A stretch of DNA of 64,000 nt from assembly GCF_028807635.1 (NCBI RefSeq), contig NZ_JARBAX010000002.1:124001-188000 (forward strand), read 5' to 3'. The notes beneath the pieces are model-generated. The model saw nothing but the letters and a program-made list of their open reading frames with translations, was not told the origin of the DNA and ran no database searches. A program made the position numbers and the translations under genes. Shown here in pieces: positions 15,048 to 23,683 of this stretch (position 1 is its first letter; each line of letters begins with the position of its first letter). Origin of the DNA: Streptomyces spiramyceticus (GTDB lineage: Bacteria; Actinomycetota; Actinomycetes; Streptomycetales; Streptomycetaceae).

Positions 15048-16376
15048 ATGCAGAACGAATCCCAGGAATCACTGGTCGGGGTGGAGTACGAGGTCGAGGT
15101 CGGTCCTGTCGCCCACGGCGGCCACTGCATCGCCCGCACCGAAGAGGGCCGCGTGCTGTTCGTACGTCACGCGCTGCCCGGCGAGAAGGTGCGCGCCCGC
15201 GTCACGGACGGCGGCGAGACCTCCCGTTACCTGCGCGCCGACGCCGTAGAGATCATGGAGGCGTCCAAGGACCGCATCGAGGCCCCCTGCCCGTACGCGG
15301 GACCGGGCATGTGCGGCGGCTGCGACTGGCAGCACGCGAAGCCGGGCGCGCAGCGGCGGCTCAAGGGCGAGGTCATCGCCGAGCAGCTCATGCGCCTCGC
15401 GGACCTCACCCCGGAGGAGGCGGGCTGGGACGGCACGGTCATGCCGGCCCCCGGCGACAAGCTGCCCCAGGGCGAGGTGCCCGCATGGCGCACCCGCGTG
15501 CAGTACACCATCGACGACGACGGCAGGGCCGGACTGCGCAAGCACCGTTCGCACGACGTGCAGCCGATCGACCACTGCATGATCGCCGCACCGGGCGTCA
15601 CCGAGCTGGGCATCGAGAAGCGCGAGTGGCCGCAGATGGCGTCGGTCGAGGCCATCGCCGCCACCGGCTCCAGCGACCGGCAGGTCATCCTCACCCCGAA
15701 GCCGGGCGGCCGCCTCCCCCTCGTGGAGCTGGACAAGCCGGTCTCTGTGCTGCGCGTGGAGGAGAAGGACGGCGGCGTACACCGCGTGCACGGCCGCGCC
15801 TTCGTGCGGGAGCGGGCCGACGAGCGTACGTATCGCGTAGGCATGGGCGGCTTCTGGCAGACCCACCCGCAGGCACCGGACCTCCTGGTCAAGGCCGTGA
15901 TGCAGGGCCTGATGCCGCGCAAGGGCGAGTCCGCACTCGACCTGTACTGCGGCGTCGGCCTGTTCGCGGGTGCGATCGCCGAGCGCATCGGCGACAAGGG
16001 GGCGGTGCTCGGCATCGAGACCGGCAAGCGCGCCGTCGAGGACGCCAGGCACAACCTCCAGGACATGCCCTACGTACGCATCGAACAGGGCAAGGTGGAG
16101 CAGGTCCTGCCGCGCACGGGCATCACCGAGACCGACCTGATCGTCCTCGACCCGCCCCGCGCGGGCGCCGGCAAGCAGACGGTGAAGCACCTGGCCTCCC
16201 TGGGCGCCCGACGCATCGCCTACGTCGCCTGCGACCCGGCGGCGCTGGCCCGCGACCTGGCGTACTTCCGGGAGGGCGGCTACAAGCCGCGGACGCTGCG
16301 GGCGTTCGACCTGTTCCCGATGACGCACCATGTGGAGTGCGTGGCGATCCTGGAACCTGCAGCAAAGGGCGTCTGA
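15048..16376 (+). CDS. TrmA/RumA-family class I SAM-dependent RNA (uracil-5-)methyltransferase
   Basis: This 442-aa enzyme has an N-terminal TRAM domain (about 7-65, VGPVAHGGHCIARTEEGRVL), a cysteine cluster for a 4Fe-4S centre (CPYAGPGMCGGC), a Rossmann SAM-binding motif (ALDLYCGVGLFAG), and the catalytic Cys in YVACDPAALARDL. The general base Glu is in HVECVAIL near the C-terminus. It methylates uracil C5 in tRNA or rRNA; the exact site is unclear. The ATG at 15048 follows GGAG at 15034. The last 18 codons and the downstream terminator are duplicated at 29.2 kb, marking the edge of the T7SS island. Confidence 0.9.
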   Translation: MQNESQESLVGVEYEVEVGPVAHGGHCIARTEEGRVLFVRHALPGEKVRARVTDGGETSRYLRADAVEIMEASKDRIEAPCPYAGPGMCGGCDWQHAKPGAQRRLKGEVIAEQLMRLADLTPEEAGWDGTVMPAPGDKLPQGEVPAWRTRVQYTIDDDGRAGLRKHRSHDVQPIDHCMIAAPGVTELGIEKREWPQMASVEAIAATGSSDRQVILTPKPGGRLPLVELDKPVSVLRVEEKDGGVHRVHGRAFVRERADERTYRVGMGGFWQTHPQAPDLLVKAVMQGLMPRKGESALDLYCGVGLFAGAIAERIGDKGAVLGIETGKRAVEDARHNLQDMPYVRIEQGKVEQVLPRTGITETDLIVLDPPRAGAGKQTVKHLASLGARRIAYVACDPAALARDLAYFREGGYKPRTLRAFDLFPMTHHVECVAILEPAAKGV

Positions 16377-16538
16377 CCTGCAGCTTTACTTGGTGTGCGT
16401 TATGTGCGCCACGTGCGTTACAGGCGACATTTTGACGCTGCTTTGACGCACGCCCGACATATATTCTGACGAGGCATCAACTACGAAAGCCGCCTCCCCG
16501 GACCAGGCTGTGTCGCTGGTCCGGGGAGGCGGCTTTCG
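16322..16538 (+). repeat. Imperfect direct repeat, copy A (trmA 3' end plus terminator)
   Basis: The last codons of the methyltransferase gene and the following 160 bp recur at 29212-29387. The first 59 bp (16322-16380 versus 29212-29270) differ at only 5 positions by eye. Further downstream both share TTTGACGCACGCCCGAC and the hairpin with an almost identical loop. The two copies bracket the T7SS island. Confidence 0.85.
16484..16538 (+). terminator. Intrinsic terminator after the methyltransferase gene
   Basis: There is a perfect 22-bp inverted repeat (arms 16484-16505 and 16517-16538) around an 11-nt loop. The right arm ends in CTTTCG and is followed by TG-rich sequence. It lies about 108 bp after the methyltransferase stop. 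Confidence 0.88.
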
Positions 16539-16597
16539 TGTGTAGTGGCTCGGTTCGAGCCACCACCGAGCAATAACGTCGCGAATGCAACGTCGAG

Positions 16598-16625
16598 TTG
16601 GCTGGTCCGCGCGAACAACTAGAGT
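16598..16625 (+). promoter_or_regulatory. Candidate promoter of the T7SS operon
   Basis: TTGGCT (16598-16603) and TAGAGT (16620-16625) are separated by 16 bp, about 58 bp upstream of the first ESX-like gene. The match to a housekeeping promoter is weak, and the call is by eye only. Confidence 0.35.
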
Positions 16626-16682
16626 GTCAGATACAACGACTTTGGACTATGTGACTGCCGTTCAGAACTGTATGGGGGATCT

Positions 16683-17015
16683 GTGAAGTTCGATATGGGC
16701 AGTACGACGCTGTCCGGACTGACCAGCAGCACGGTGGGGTCGAGTACCGATCTCGGCACGCTGATTCAGATGCTGATCGCGGCTGCGGAGCCGCTGGAGG
16801 GCAAGTTCAACGGATCGGGGAAGGTCGCGTTCGATTCGTTCAAGAACCGTTCGGACGAGATCACCGCGGCGCTCAACGGATCCCTGAACGCGATCCTGGG
16901 CGGCCAGTCCGGGATGGACAACGCCTTCGGTACCGGTGACCAGGAGACCGAGGACAACGCCACCCAGCACATGGCATCTGCGAACTTCGACGCGGCCCGG
17001 TTCTCCGGGCGATAG
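16683..17015 (+). CDS. WXG100-like small ESX protein
   Basis: This 110-aa protein is predicted to be two helices joined by a short turn (FNGSGKVAFDSF in the position of the WXG turn). No signal peptide or membrane segment is present. This is the size and fold of an EsxA/EsxB-type T7SS substrate, although the tryptophan is replaced. It is the first gene of the locus and ends 11 bp before a second small ESX-like gene. Such pairs form secreted heterodimers in other species. The GTG start is preceded by GGGGGAT. Family membership is inferred from size, turn motif and context. Confidence 0.7.
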   Translation: MKFDMGSTTLSGLTSSTVGSSTDLGTLIQMLIAAAEPLEGKFNGSGKVAFDSFKNRSDEITAALNGSLNAILGGQSGMDNAFGTGDQETEDNATQHMASANFDAARFSGR

Positions 17016-17026
17016 GGGGAACTTCC

Positions 17027-17335
17027 ATGGCAAGTCAGGACCGGCGCAGCTACGACACAGGCGCCTCGGTAGAGGTGCAGAGCGGGCTGCAGGGCATCGT
17101 CGGGCAGTTGGAGCGGGTTCTCGCAGATCGGGACAGGGCGGTGAAGGCCGCGATGACGGAATTCACCGCCGATGGAGTCTCGGACGAGTACCACGGCAAG
17201 GAGCTCCGCTGGAACGTGGCGGCCAATGAGGTGCGCAACATCATCAAGTTGGTGCGCACGACGCTGGAGAAGAACGATGCCACCGCGCAGGCAACCTTGG
17301 CCCGGGCCAAGGCCGCGGTGGACGCCATCGGCTGA
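17027..17335 (+). CDS. ESAT-6-like small T7SS protein
   Basis: This 102-aa largely helical protein has the turn YHGKELRW in the middle, a likely WXG-type turn, flanked by helices ASVEVQSGLQGIVGQLERVL and NEVRNIIKLVRTTLEKND. It resembles proteins annotated as pore-forming ESAT-6 family in streptomycetes, a match from memory. It is the second small gene of the locus and probably the partner of the preceding one. The ATG follows a GGGGGAA ribosome site at 17013-17019. It has no cysteines and no signal peptide, as expected for a T7SS substrate. Confidence 0.7.
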   Translation: MASQDRRSYDTGASVEVQSGLQGIVGQLERVLADRDRAVKAAMTEFTADGVSDEYHGKELRWNVAANEVRNIIKLVRTTLEKNDATAQATLARAKAAVDAIG

Positions 17336-17363
17336 CTCGGCCGTTCACAACTAGGGGGATGAC

Positions 17364-17759
17364 GTGACGGGTTGGGATTTGGAGCCTGCCGGGGTGAAGG
17401 GTGCACTTGCGGTGACCTCCGTCTCGGTGGACTCACTGCCGGGGCAGGTGAAGGCTTTCGCCACAGACCTGGAAAGCGCCGCCAAGTGGGCGGGCACGCT
17501 GAGCCAGGAGGGTTCGGACGGGGACGGCACGGCCGGCCTTGTCGGGGCTGCGCTCATGCAGTTTGCGGTGGCTCGCCGAGAGCAGTTGGTGTTCATGCAG
17601 CGGCGTGCCGTCAAATCAGTGAATGGCGCCAGGGCGGCGTTGGCGGCGTACGAAGCCGGCAACCTGGAGATGGCTCACACGGTGCAGCAGGAGGCCCTCA
17701 AGGCGCCCACCATCCCCGATCTCAAACTGCCTGGGGTCGACGGGAAGAGCACCAAGTGA
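17364..17759 (+). CDS. DUF6507-like T7SS-associated protein
   Basis: This 131-aa protein starts MTGWDLEPAGVKGAL. The body is helical, with the segment ARREQLVFMQRRAVKSVNGARAA and a Pro-containing tail (TIPDLKLPGVDGKSTK). I recall similar proteins under DUF6507 in streptomycete T7SS loci, where they precede large LXG-like proteins. It may be an adaptor or chaperone for the next gene product; that is inference. The GTG start follows GGGGGAT at 17353-17359, and its stop overlaps the start of the next gene (GTGA). Confidence 0.6.
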   Translation: MTGWDLEPAGVKGALAVTSVSVDSLPGQVKAFATDLESAAKWAGTLSQEGSDGDGTAGLVGAALMQFAVARREQLVFMQRRAVKSVNGARAALAAYEAGNLEMAHTVQQEALKAPTIPDLKLPGVDGKSTK

Positions 17760-20056
17760 TCAAACCCGAGGACATACCCAGGTTCACCGGACGTCAGGAG
17801 GAGCTGGAGAAGGCAGTCGGGGCGCTGTCCGCCGACGGCTCAGGATTCACCTCTACGGGCACGGACATCCACAGCCGGTTCCAGTCACTGTCCTCGTACT
17901 ACGAGGCTCCTGAGGCAGAGAAGCTGTTCGCCACCACGGCCGCGGTGCAGACGGCCGGGGAGAACCTCGGCGCTGATGTGGAGAGTGTGGCCCGCGCGCT
18001 CGGTGAGTACGCGAACGAGATACGGCCGCTGGTTTCCCGGCTCGACGATCTGCGGAAACAGGCGATCGCGTTCGTCGCTGAGGCAAAGGGCGACGAGGGC
18101 CTGCTGAACAGCTGGCAGCGCGACCAGGAAAAGGTGGACAAGAACGAGGCTCTTGTCAACGACGTCACTGCCACGACTGTCGCGTTCTGGGAGGCGGAGC
18201 GCACGGCCGCGAACAAGATCATGGCCTTGTTCAGTTGCGTCAAGTACCAGGCCAACGACGGTTCCAACAAACCAGATATGTACGGGTATTCGGCCGATGC
18301 CTTGAAGGATGCGGAGCTCCCCTGGGGCACCGTCGAGGAACGCACGTTCCTGCCGGGCAATATCGACCGCCACATCAAGAGCTTTGTCTGGGACGGCCTG
18401 ATCGTCGACAACATCTGGGGGACCATTCAGGGCCTGGGCGCGCTGGTGGGCATCGGCGCGGACGCCTCCGACACATGGGCCGCGCTGGGCCGCGTCTTCC
18501 TCGGAGCGGGCGACTACGTGCAAGACCCTCACAACGAGCGCCCGGGGGGCTTGGGAGACCTGCCGCTCGTCCAGGAGAGCAGGAAGGACGCCAAGGAGTT
18601 CGCCAAGGGCCTGGTCGCCTGGGACATGTGGAGCGAGAATCCGGCGCGCGCCTCCGCCACGGTCGTCTTCAACGTCCTCACCCTCGGGGTGGGCCCGCTC
18701 AAGGCGGGAACGGCCGCCAAGGCCGGTCTCGGCGCCAAGACCGCGAGCACCGCGGCCAAGATCGGCGGGCTGCTCGACCCCGTCTCCGCAACGATCAAGG
18801 CGGCAGGAGCGGCCGCACCGAAGATCGCCGAGATCACGGCCGGCCTGCGCAAGGCCGTACCGGACCTCCCCGACGCCGCGGATGGGTCAGTCCTGCTCCC
18901 TGAGGGGTACATCCTGCGGGCGGACGGGGAACTCGTACGACCGGACGGAAGCGTCGCCGGGAAGGGCGCGGGCGAACTGTCCGCCGCAGACCGCGCCGCC
19001 CTGGATGATGCCGCACGCTCCGCGGAACAGACACCGATTGGTGTCGGCTCGGGCGCCCGCGCGGCTCCTGGCGGAGGCACAGAACTGCCGACCACGCACA
19101 GCGGTGACGTACGCAGCGGTGTCGGATCCGGATCCCCGGCCAACCAGCATATGAACCAGGGTGGTTCGGGGAATGGAGACTTTCCCTCCTCTGGATCCGG
19201 AGATGCAGCTCATGGCGCGGTCGCCGGCGGAGACCGTCTGGATTCGGTGAGTGAGGGGGCGACGGGAGCCACCTCCGACGGAGCCCCAGGAGCGGCTGCA
19301 ACCGACGGACCGGCTGGACACGGCGACGGACAGAGTGCTGGTCACGGCGATGAGCCGATCGGCGGCCACAGCGACACCAACGGTACGACCGACGAGCACG
19401 TCAACAGTCTCGACCACCCGCCGCTCGAGTCGGCATCCCGGGTCAGGTCGGACGGTGCGCGCTACGTCGTTGAGCCCTCCGAGTACTCAGGGCGCGTCTT
19501 CGATGAGATCCGGGCCACTCCCGACGCGGTGGACATCCCGGCCATGTCCAGGAACACCGGCATCAGCGAATCCGTGCTGCAGCGCGCTAAGACCCACCTG
19601 TTCCGGACAGAGCATGTGGTCGTCACGGAGAAGGGTGTGGCCAGGAAGGGACTCTTCACGCCGCGCGACGACCCGGGCGACCTCTGGCAGGCAGCTGGGC
19701 AACGTAACCTGGACGAAGGCGAGGCGGTGAGATTCCAGCGTCTCGTGGCGCATGAGTACATCGAAAGTCACCTAATGAACGCAGGGCTCCCCTACGTATT
19801 CGACCGCCCGCAGTCATGGACGGTCGACATGGTGAATGGTGTCCCTGACGGCCACTACCGCGCCTGGCCCAGTGGCTGGGAGGACGCCGGCGCCCACGAG
19901 CTCTCGATCAGTGAGCGCAAGGGGGGCTTCGCGCAATGGGAGGGGCTCGGGCTGGAAGCGCCGAAAGTTGAGCTGGCGCCCGACCTGTCCAATATTGACG
20001 AGGTGATGGCAGCTGCCTTCCAGGAGCTGCGATCGAAGGGAATGGAACTGAAGTGA
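17756..20056 (+). CDS. Candidate T7SS-exported polymorphic toxin (766 aa)
   Basis: The N-terminal 160 residues form a helical WXG/LXG-like module. A hydrophobic middle (about 200-380, for example LIVDNIWGTIQGLGALVGIG) is followed by a Gly/Ser/His/Asp-rich linker (about 420-555). A distinct C-terminal domain (about 561-766) follows. It contains an HTH-like stretch (DIPAMSRNTGISESVLQRAK) and an HEYIE motif near residue 666. This modular build is typical of polymorphic toxins with a swappable C-terminus. The toxic activity is not known; HEYIE could be metal-binding. The gene overlaps its upstream neighbour and the candidate immunity gene by 4 bp on each side. The GTG at 17756 is chosen because of this overlap. 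Confidence 0.65.
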   Translation: MIKPEDIPRFTGRQEELEKAVGALSADGSGFTSTGTDIHSRFQSLSSYYEAPEAEKLFATTAAVQTAGENLGADVESVARALGEYANEIRPLVSRLDDLRKQAIAFVAEAKGDEGLLNSWQRDQEKVDKNEALVNDVTATTVAFWEAERTAANKIMALFSCVKYQANDGSNKPDMYGYSADALKDAELPWGTVEERTFLPGNIDRHIKSFVWDGLIVDNIWGTIQGLGALVGIGADASDTWAALGRVFLGAGDYVQDPHNERPGGLGDLPLVQESRKDAKEFAKGLVAWDMWSENPARASATVVFNVLTLGVGPLKAGTAAKAGLGAKTASTAAKIGGLLDPVSATIKAAGAAAPKIAEITAGLRKAVPDLPDAADGSVLLPEGYILRADGELVRPDGSVAGKGAGELSAADRAALDDAARSAEQTPIGVGSGARAAPGGGTELPTTHSGDVRSGVGSGSPANQHMNQGGSGNGDFPSSGSGDAAHGAVAGGDRLDSVSEGATGATSDGAPGAAATDGPAGHGDGQSAGHGDEPIGGHSDTNGTTDEHVNSLDHPPLESASRVRSDGARYVVEPSEYSGRVFDEIRATPDAVDIPAMSRNTGISESVLQRAKTHLFRTEHVVVTEKGVARKGLFTPRDDPGDLWQAAGQRNLDEGEAVRFQRLVAHEYIESHLMNAGLPYVFDRPQSWTVDMVNGVPDGHYRAWPSGWEDAGAHELSISERKGGFAQWEGLGLEAPKVELAPDLSNIDEVMAAAFQELRSKGMELK

Positions 20057-20805
20057 CCGATGGCCTGACGACCGCCACGCTGGAACGGCTTCGCGCCGTC
20101 GACTGGTCCGGTGACTGGGACTACGCCTTCGGACACGCTCAGTCCCGCCGCCTGCTGATGCACGAACACCTGCGGCGTTCTGCTCTGTGGGCCCGGGCAT
20201 GTGGCGCGGAAGACGCTTGGCCTTTCTTTGACGTCACCGGATACGTCGACCCGGGGTTCCAGCTCCCTTCGGAACTCGCCGCAGAACTCCATGAGGTTCT
20301 CAAGAAGGCCGCGTACAGCGCGAGGAAGACCTGCAGTGGAGCCGTACGATTTGCGGAACTCCGCGCGCAGGGCAATGCCACACTGCCCGACCTACCCGAC
20401 CCCTACGAGCCGCTGATCCTCTTCTACGAGCGCGGGGGGGAGTACTTGCAGGACGATGCGGGATTCCTCGACCTGACCGGCGTTTCTATCAAGCCCAGGA
20501 GCCTGCAGGACCATCTCGTGGCTATGCCCTTCCTCACCTTCCGTACCACCACGCTCGATGCCCTGGATGGCGAGGGATCGATCTCCTACTACGCGACAAC
20601 GGACCGCCGAGGTCCCGTCCTGAGGCGGCGTCTCCTGAGGGGAGCCGAGCAGCGCGACGAGGCGTTTACCCACAACTGGCGCTGGGAGCCGACAGAACAA
20701 CTGCAGCTCTCCGAGCAGGAGAGGACCGATGTCTACGTCCAGATTGGCGACATCGAAGCGGCCAGGCTCATCGAGACGGCACAAGGAGTTCGGTACAGCG
20801 GATGA
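20053..20805 (+). CDS. Candidate immunity protein for the adjacent toxin
   Basis: This 250-aa soluble protein starts MTDGLTTATLERLRAVDW and has no signal peptide, membrane helix or family that I recognise. Its start overlaps the stop of the toxin-like gene (GTGA), which is the usual arrangement for toxin-immunity pairs. It is acidic overall. The immunity role is inferred from position only. An alternative is a T7SS chaperone for the toxin. Local GC content looks lower than in neighbouring core genes, which fits recent exchange. Confidence 0.5.
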   Translation: MTDGLTTATLERLRAVDWSGDWDYAFGHAQSRRLLMHEHLRRSALWARACGAEDAWPFFDVTGYVDPGFQLPSELAAELHEVLKKAAYSARKTCSGAVRFAELRAQGNATLPDLPDPYEPLILFYERGGEYLQDDAGFLDLTGVSIKPRSLQDHLVAMPFLTFRTTTLDALDGEGSISYYATTDRRGPVLRRRLLRGAEQRDEAFTHNWRWEPTEQLQLSEQERTDVYVQIGDIEAARLIETAQGVRYSG

Positions 20806-20873
20806 AGGCTCAGGCCCTCTCCTGGCACGCGCAAGGCTGGGCCGGTTCGAGGCGTGAGTAAGGGAGAGCAGCA

Positions 20874-21125
20874 GTGACGCAGGACTACGACAGCCAGTTG
20901 CTGGAGTCGGTGTCGGTCCGGCGTCGGCGGATGTGCGATGCCTTGCTGTTCGGGGCCCTGCGGGGGCGGCGCTCGGCCAATGAGCGGTTGGGGAAGGTCT
21001 TCGCCGGGATCGTGATCGCGGCCGTGTTGTGTGCCGGCTGCGTGGGGTGGTCGTTCGTCTCGAATCGGCTGGTCGGGCAGGGGCAGGGAGCGGTTCCGGG
21101 TCCTGTGAGCAGTTCTGCTCGGTGA
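20874..21125 (+). CDS. Small single-span membrane protein, possible truncated EccB-like
   Basis: This 83-aa protein has a basic N-terminal half (VRRRRMCDALLFGALRGRR) followed by one transmembrane helix (VFAGIVIAAVLCAGCVGWSFV) and a short Gly/Pro-rich tail. The layout, with an RR...ALLFG stretch before a single membrane span, recalls the N-terminal end of EccB, the missing T7SS core subunit. The large periplasmic EccB domain is absent. It lies just before eccD and is probably co-transcribed with it. I regard a reduced EccB-like role as speculation. Confidence 0.6.
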   Translation: MTQDYDSQLLESVSVRRRRMCDALLFGALRGRRSANERLGKVFAGIVIAAVLCAGCVGWSFVSNRLVGQGQGAVPGPVSSSAR

Positions 21126-21138
21126 TAAGTTCGATCGG

Positions 21139-22509
21139 ATGGGGACTTTGGGGGCGGCGGCGGTGCAGCGTACGGAGTTGAGCCGGATCACTCTGGTGGG
21201 TGACCAGCGGCGTATCGATCTCGTACTGCCGTCGGACGAGCCGATTGGGCGGCTGTTGCCGGAGGTGATCCGGCTGCTGGGTGACCGGGTCGCCGCGCAG
21301 CCGATGCTTCGGCAATTGGTCACCACCGACGGTTCGTTGATCGCGCAGGAGAGCACGCTGGCTGCAGCAGAGGTGCCGGACGGCGCGGTGCTGCGGCTGG
21401 TGCGCGTGGAGGATATTCCGTCGGCCTCGGTCGTGCACGACGTCACCGATGAGGTGGCGGAGGATCTTGGCGTACGGGCCTGGCGGTGGCGTCCCGCAAC
21501 GCGGCGGGTGACGGCGGGCATCGTCACAGTGTGCCTGGTCGTCACGGCGGCGATGCTGGCGCGGGCCACGTTCTCAGCTGCCGTTGTCGGGGCCGTACTG
21601 CCCGTTTTCGCACTGGTGTTGGCAGGCGGTGGCGCTCTGGCCGGCCGCCTGGGTAATCGTGGGCTGGCCACCACGCTGATCACAAGCAGTGGGGCACAGG
21701 CTGTACTGGGTGCCTGGTGGCTGGCCGATGCCCACGGGTGGTCCGGTTCCGGACGGCTGGCGGGTGTCGCCGGGGCAGGCGCGCTGATGCTGCTGTTGCT
21801 GGGCTGGTTCTCGCCTCTGGGCCGCGGTGGTCTGATCGGTGCCGGCGCGGTTGCGGTGTCGGCCGTCGGCTGGGAAGTCGTGGCGGCCGTGCAGAGCGGA
21901 GCGGGCACAGCGGTTCAGCAGGCCCGGCTCGGGACGGTGCTGGCAGTGGCGTCCGTGGTCGTACTGGGGGTACTGCCGCGCCTTGCTCTGATGGCTGCCG
22001 GCCTGACGAGGCTGGACGACACACGCTCCGGCGGGGCTTCGGTGAGTCGGCATCAGGTGGCTACGGCGCTGGCAGCCGCCCATCGAGGGCTGGCGCTGAC
22101 GACCGTGGTTATGGCGGTTTCCGCGGGGGCTGCCGGGCTGCTGGTGGTCCGCGAGCCGACGGTGTGGACCGTGACTCTGGCGTCTGTGGTGGCCGTGGTG
22201 CTGTTGCTGCGTGCGCGGGCGTTTCCGCTGGTGGCCGAGGTTGTGGTGCTGCTCGCGGTGGGGCTGGCCCTCGTGGTGCGCCTGGCCATGCTGTGGCTGG
22301 AGCATTCCGCGGCGTACGGACCGATCGTCCTGGTGGTGGGGCTGGCTGTGGCCGGGCTCGTGGTGCTCGCAGTGGAGCCCGCCGAGCATGTGCGGGTGCG
22401 GTTGCGGCGGATCGGGGACATGGCCGAGTCGGTCGGCGTTGTCGTTCTGTTCCCTCTGGCGATCGGTGTGTACGGCGTGTACGGGCGTCTGCTCGACACG
22501 TTCCGGTAA
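21139..22509 (+). CDS. eccD: T7SS integral membrane protein EccD
   Basis: This 456-aa protein has an N-terminal ubiquitin-like (YukD) domain (about 12-95, ELSRITLVGDQRRIDLVLPS, ending LVRVED) followed by about eleven transmembrane helices. That is the standard EccD layout: EccD forms the membrane channel of the ESX translocon. The ATG at 21139 places the ubiquitin-like strand near the N-terminus. It lies 13 bp after the small membrane protein and 10 bp before the ParA-like gene. Valine- and leucine-rich helices with few charged residues are consistent with the family. Confidence 0.88.
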   Translation: MGTLGAAAVQRTELSRITLVGDQRRIDLVLPSDEPIGRLLPEVIRLLGDRVAAQPMLRQLVTTDGSLIAQESTLAAAEVPDGAVLRLVRVEDIPSASVVHDVTDEVAEDLGVRAWRWRPATRRVTAGIVTVCLVVTAAMLARATFSAAVVGAVLPVFALVLAGGGALAGRLGNRGLATTLITSSGAQAVLGAWWLADAHGWSGSGRLAGVAGAGALMLLLLGWFSPLGRGGLIGAGAVAVSAVGWEVVAAVQSGAGTAVQQARLGTVLAVASVVVLGVLPRLALMAAGLTRLDDTRSGGASVSRHQVATALAAAHRGLALTTVVMAVSAGAAGLLVVREPTVWTVTLASVVAVVLLLRARAFPLVAEVVVLLAVGLALVVRLAMLWLEHSAAYGPIVLVVGLAVAGLVVLAVEPAEHVRVRLRRIGDMAESVGVVVLFPLAIGVYGVYGRLLDTFR

Positions 22510-22519
22510 GGGGTACGTG

Positions 22520-23683
22520 ATGGCTGGGGACAGCTGGCAGCAGGACATTCTGCGGGAGTTGCGGCAGCCCGGGGCCTTGGAAGGGCAGAGAGAGGCACCG
22601 CGGTCGGCCGCTTCCGCGGTTCCCCCGGAGCCGCAGCGTCCGGCCCCCGCCGTACCAGCGACCGTCTCGACGGACGGACCCGCGGCTCCCGGATCCAATC
22701 CCTCCACGGGCAGGCCCCCATCCGCCCCATTGGCCGGAAACCCAGCAGTCAACTCCCGCCCCACCCCGGAGTCTGTCCCCGTCCTCGATCCGCGGCTCGC
22801 TCTCCTCAAGGGGCGCTCGCAGCACGGCGATTCCGCGATGCGCCGCACCGGACGTTCCCTCCGGCGCCTGGCCGTTACCTCCGTTGCCCGTGAGGTCGCC
22901 GAGACAACACGCATCGCAGAGCAGCTGCAGCAGCCGGTCACCACGGGAAGGCACATCGCGGTTACCAGCATCCGTGGTGGCGCGGGCAAGAGCACGGTGT
23001 CGGCGCTGCTGAGCCGGACCTTCAACCATTACCGGCACGATCCGGTGCTGACTCTGGAGGCGGACACGGCGCTCGGAACCTTGCCTGTGCGGCTAGGTGC
23101 CGAGTCGGTCCGCTGGTCGTGTTCCGACCTGGCGCAGATCCTGCGTCCGTCGATGCTGCTGACCGACATCACCGGCTATCTGGTGCCGCTGGAGAACGGC
23201 GGCTGGCTGCTGCCCGCCGGACAGGGGCGCGTCGGTGCGCAACTCGACGTTCGTACCTATCGATTGGTGACAGTGGCGTTGAGCCGGTACTTCGGAGTGA
23301 CCGTGGTGGACTGCGAATCGCTTCCGGGAGACATAGCCCGCACGGCGTTGGACACCGCCCATGGACGGGTGCTGGTGGCTCCGGCCACGCTGGAGGGCGT
23401 CGCAGGCGCCCGGACGGTGCTGGACTGGATGGCAGGACTCCCGCGTCCAGCGCTGCCGGGCACGGTTGTGGCGCTCAATTCGGTCTCGCCCGACATGACC
23501 ACCGATCTGAAGGCGGCCACCCGGCACTTGCAGGAGGCCGGTGTTCCTGTAATCGGCATCCCGTACGACCGGCATCTGGCCGCGGGCGGACCGGTCCGCA
23601 CTGAACTGCTGGGGCAGGCGACGCGGGAAAGTGTCACCGGGCTGGCCGCCGAGGTTCTGCGGCGTGCGGTCGGTGTGCGGTGA
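22520..23683 (+). CDS. ParA/MinD-like ATPase of the T7SS locus
   Basis: This 387-aa protein has a disordered Pro/Ser-rich N-terminus (about 1-95) and a C-terminal SIMIBI ATPase domain. The deviant Walker A is VTSIRGGAGKSTVSALL and the Walker B-like segment is VTVVDCES. Similar Pro-rich/MinD-like proteins (EspI type) accompany ESX loci and may regulate secretion in response to ATP. The ATG at 22520 follows GGGGTACGTG; a GTG one codon earlier is also possible. The stop overlaps the eccC start by 4 bp. Confidence 0.82.
   Translation: MAGDSWQQDILRELRQPGALEGQREAPRSAASAVPPEPQRPAPAVPATVSTDGPAAPGSNPSTGRPPSAPLAGNPAVNSRPTPESVPVLDPRLALLKGRSQHGDSAMRRTGRSLRRLAVTSVAREVAETTRIAEQLQQPVTTGRHIAVTSIRGGAGKSTVSALLSRTFNHYRHDPVLTLEADTALGTLPVRLGAESVRWSCSDLAQILRPSMLLTDITGYLVPLENGGWLLPAGQGRVGAQLDVRTYRLVTVALSRYFGVTVVDCESLPGDIARTALDTAHGRVLVAPATLEGVAGARTVLDWMAGLPRPALPGTVVALNSVSPDMTTDLKAATRHLQEAGVPVIGIPYDRHLAAGGPVRTELLGQATRESVTGLAAEVLRRAVGVR

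Noticed and set aside
16377..16682. Integrase or attachment site for the T7SS island
   Set aside because: No integrase gene, tRNA or short identical core was found. The evidence is only the duplicated gene end.
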